A stretch of DNA of 64,000 nt from Lentinula raphanica. Taxonomy: Eukaryota; Basidiomycota; Agaricomycetes; Agaricales; Omphalotaceae. The notes beneath the pieces were generated by a model, which saw nothing but the letters and a program-made list of their open reading frames with translations, made no database searches and was not told the DNA's origin. The DNA is taken from positions 930,001-994,000 of the forward strand of contig JANVFP010000009.1 of the NCBI GenBank assembly GCA_027919835.1. Reading direction: 5' to 3'. Within the stretch, counting starts at the first letter, position 1; each line of letters opens with the position of its first letter. Positions 62,154-64,000 of this stretch are shown piece by piece. The position numbers and the translations under genes were made by a program.

Positions 62154-63520
62154 AGTCCTTCCAGGACCTCGGGCGGAGGCGCGTCCCAAGGTGTAGATGA
62201 GATAGGTGTAGATGAGATAGGTGCAGGATGGGTTTCGGAGGATGAAGAAGAAGACGAAAGATTCATCCAATCCTCCAATATCGCCTCTGCAACCTGATAC
62301 GCATCCATCATCGTACCCGCCAACACACCTTTCGCACCCGTCGCGGCCCATCCGGAGGCATAGATCTTGGGTTCCGCGGTATCCAGGTTGGCTGTCGACA
62401 CTCGTCCGCCAGGGAGGGTCGTGATGTGCTTTTGGTCTGGATCGTACCACGGGGCGTAGGGTGCGGAAGGAGCAGGGTCTGCGTGGAACCCGGTGGCGGT
62501 TATGATGAGAGACGTGGGGAGGGTGGATGTGAGCGGAACGCCTTGGGGGGTAAGGGAGGGCGTGGAGCGTCGGGTGATGGGATCGACGGTGGTGTGTGAG
62601 AGGGAGAGAGTGTAAGAAGGAGAGAATGAGTCTGTTTCTGGATTTGGATTTGGATTTGAGGGATTGTGATTAGGAAGTGTCACGCCGATAGGGTTTCGAT
62701 AGAACTCTAGAGACCATGTTTTGGAGGTTGTGCCGAAAGGGGCTTTGGATCCTTTCTTGAGCAAATCCAGCGTTCGCGATTGTTGTCTAGTCCTAGCTTG
62801 GACATCCAACACGCTCTCGTCCAACGGTCGCAGCGCGACGTCGGGCAAGCTCATCATCTCACGCAACTCCTTCGTCGTGAACGCTGCCTCTAGTGGACCT
62901 CGTCGTCCGATGACCGAGACGTGTTTGACCTGGGATTCTTTGAGCGCAGCGAGTACGTGCGACGGTACGTCGTACTTGTCCAACATGGAAGGAGGGTAGA
63001 GGAGCATGCGTGCGACGTCTAATGAGACGTTACCCATGCCGATGATAGAGACGTGGGTTGATGAACGTAGTGGAGGAGGAGATGGGTTTGATGGATGTCG
63101 GGTGTACCAATGGACGATATCCAACGCAGGAACGATGATACCTTTGTCCCTTGGAAGCGATGGATGCATATTGGATTCTGTACACCCAGTCGCGAATACC
63201 AGATGCGTGTAATGCTTCTTTAGAGAGTTCAACGATAGGCTTTGATTGGAGTCTCCGGTAGAAGTAACATTGACGTTTCCGAAAAACTGGAACCTCGGAT
63301 CTGAAGCTGCAGAATCGAATTTATGGGTGCAGTTTTTGACTTCGGGGTGGTCTGGGGCTACGCCGTAGCGGACGAGGCCGTGTGGAGCCCATAGACGGTC
63401 GAAGATGTGGATTCGGAGGAGGTCTGGGTGTGAGGGAGGAAAGAGAGAGAGGAGACGAGAGGCAAGGTAGAAGCCAGAAGGGCCTCCCCCGATGATGGCG
63501 AGTTTTAGAGGTCGAGTCAT
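61964..63520 (-). CDS. ARH1: NADPH:adrenodoxin (ferredoxin) reductase, Arh1/FDXR type
   Basis: Single exon, 518 residues. The FAD Rossmann motif KLAIIGGGPSGFYLASRLLS lies at the very start, followed by IHIFDRLWAPHGLVRYGVAP, DHPEVKNCTHKF, the NADPH-binding VSIIGMGNVSLDVARMLLYP, SVIGRRGPLEAAFTTKELRE, and the C-terminal ASGWAATGAKGVLAGTMMDA. The enzyme passes electrons from NADPH to mitochondrial ferredoxin for Fe-S cluster and heme A synthesis. Two low-complexity insertions are visible: a Pro/Asn/Ser loop (PNHNPSNPNPNPETDS) and Ser runs near the C-terminus encoded by trinucleotide repeats (62128-62152). There is no presequence before the FAD motif, unusual for a mitochondrial enzyme; an upstream exon is possible. 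Confidence 0.93.
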
Positions 63521-63775
63521 GCCGTCGGCAAAGGCCGAGTTGTTCTCTTGACCACTTGGAAGAGATTTGGATTTCAGTATTATACTAGATACAAAGGTAA
63601 GCTACAAAGACTATTTCGAATACGAGCTACTAGGATACAACTAATCATTAAGAATACGCAGCAAAAGGGGAAGCATATACTATGGATACAGAGGCTAGGA
63701 TTGATTTCCAGACCACGAACTTGTTTGTCAAACATAAGATTTTCGAACGAACGAACGAAAGAAAGATATAAGTAC

Positions 63776-64000
63776 TCAGAAATGGCAGAACCCTTCAAAC
63801 AGCTGCTGTTCGTCGATAGCAGGCGTATCAAAGAGCAAGTAATCATCCGGAGTCGAAGTGACATGGTCCATCAGACCCAAGTTATAGTTATAAAGCGCAG
63901 CCTGGTCTCCTCCATTGACATTCCAATACGAACTTGTTTGGCTCATACCAGACGCGTACCCTTCGGGGTTCAAGTACGACGGATACTCAACCGCCGACGG
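63776..64000 (-). CDS. C-terminal end of an unidentified protein, cut by the window edge
   Basis: The minus strand is open from the right edge to a stop at 63776. The end reads SAVEYPSYLNPEGYASGM, ALYNYNLGLMDHVTSTPDDY then LLFDTPAIDEQQLFEGFCHF. The tail is acidic, aromatic and Asp/Glu-rich with no basic residues, like an activation-domain end of a transcription factor, but that is a guess. It is transcribed in the same direction as ARH1, 256 bp from its start. Confidence 0.6.
   Translation of the reverse strand, partial: PSAVEYPSYLNPEGYASGMSQTSSYWNVNGGDQAALYNYNLGLMDHVTSTPDDYLLFDTPAIDEQQLFEGFCHF

Overview
This window is eukaryotic. Genes are split by many 45-75 bp introns with GT-AG and occasional GC-AG borders, there are very short exons, and spacing between genes is tight. 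The gene content is that of a filamentous basidiomycete, most likely an Agaricomycete: a DUF6534-type membrane protein, a YL1/Vps72 subunit, Prp16, Dot1, a CE12 esterase, and PIF/Harbinger, Mutator-like and Ngaro-like transposons. I cannot name the species.

Left part (1-31.5 kb) is ordinary core genome. In order: a UBX/UAS protein cut by the left edge (-), NAA38 (-), DPM1 (+), an UNC93-like transporter (+), a DUF6534 membrane protein (+), anthranilate phosphoribosyltransferase (-), a peroxisomal SCPx-type thiolase (+), the splicing helicase Prp16 (+), two tandem paralogues of an unknown small protein (+), a CE12 esterase (-) and a Sel1-repeat protein (+). Two spacers hold degenerate multi-copy repeats of unknown nature (11.3-12.2 kb and 17.5-18.3 kb).

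Middle part (31.6-48 kb) starts with YL1/Vps72 and then becomes a duplicated island. A unit carrying a short secreted-protein gene (SSP) occurs three times (37.4, 43.3 and 46.8 kb), and a broken copy of the YL1 3' half lies between the second and third. The units have been hit by at least three DNA transposon families: a tandem pair of 939 bp elements, a complete-looking 3,005 bp PIF/Harbinger element with transposase and Myb-like genes and a TAA target duplication, and an 855 bp Mutator-like foldback with long inverted repeats and a 9 bp target duplication. Because the island is duplicated, empty insertion sites for the last two can be read elsewhere in the same window.

Right part: Dot1 (+), a gene-poor stretch, then a degraded 5.45 kb Ngaro-like tyrosine-recombinase retrotransposon with the diagnostic split direct repeats A1-internal-B1-A2-B2. 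Core genes resume with OST5/TMEM258 (-) and YOP1/REEP5 (+), which share a divergent 300 bp promoter region, then adrenodoxin reductase (-) and the 3' end of an unidentified gene (-). Housekeeping themes are protein N-glycosylation (DPM1, OST5), ER shape and quality control (YOP1, UBX protein), chromatin (YL1, Dot1) and splicing (Prp16). The novel material is the SSP family with its shared intron-start block, the unknown tandem paralogues and the unexplained repeats.
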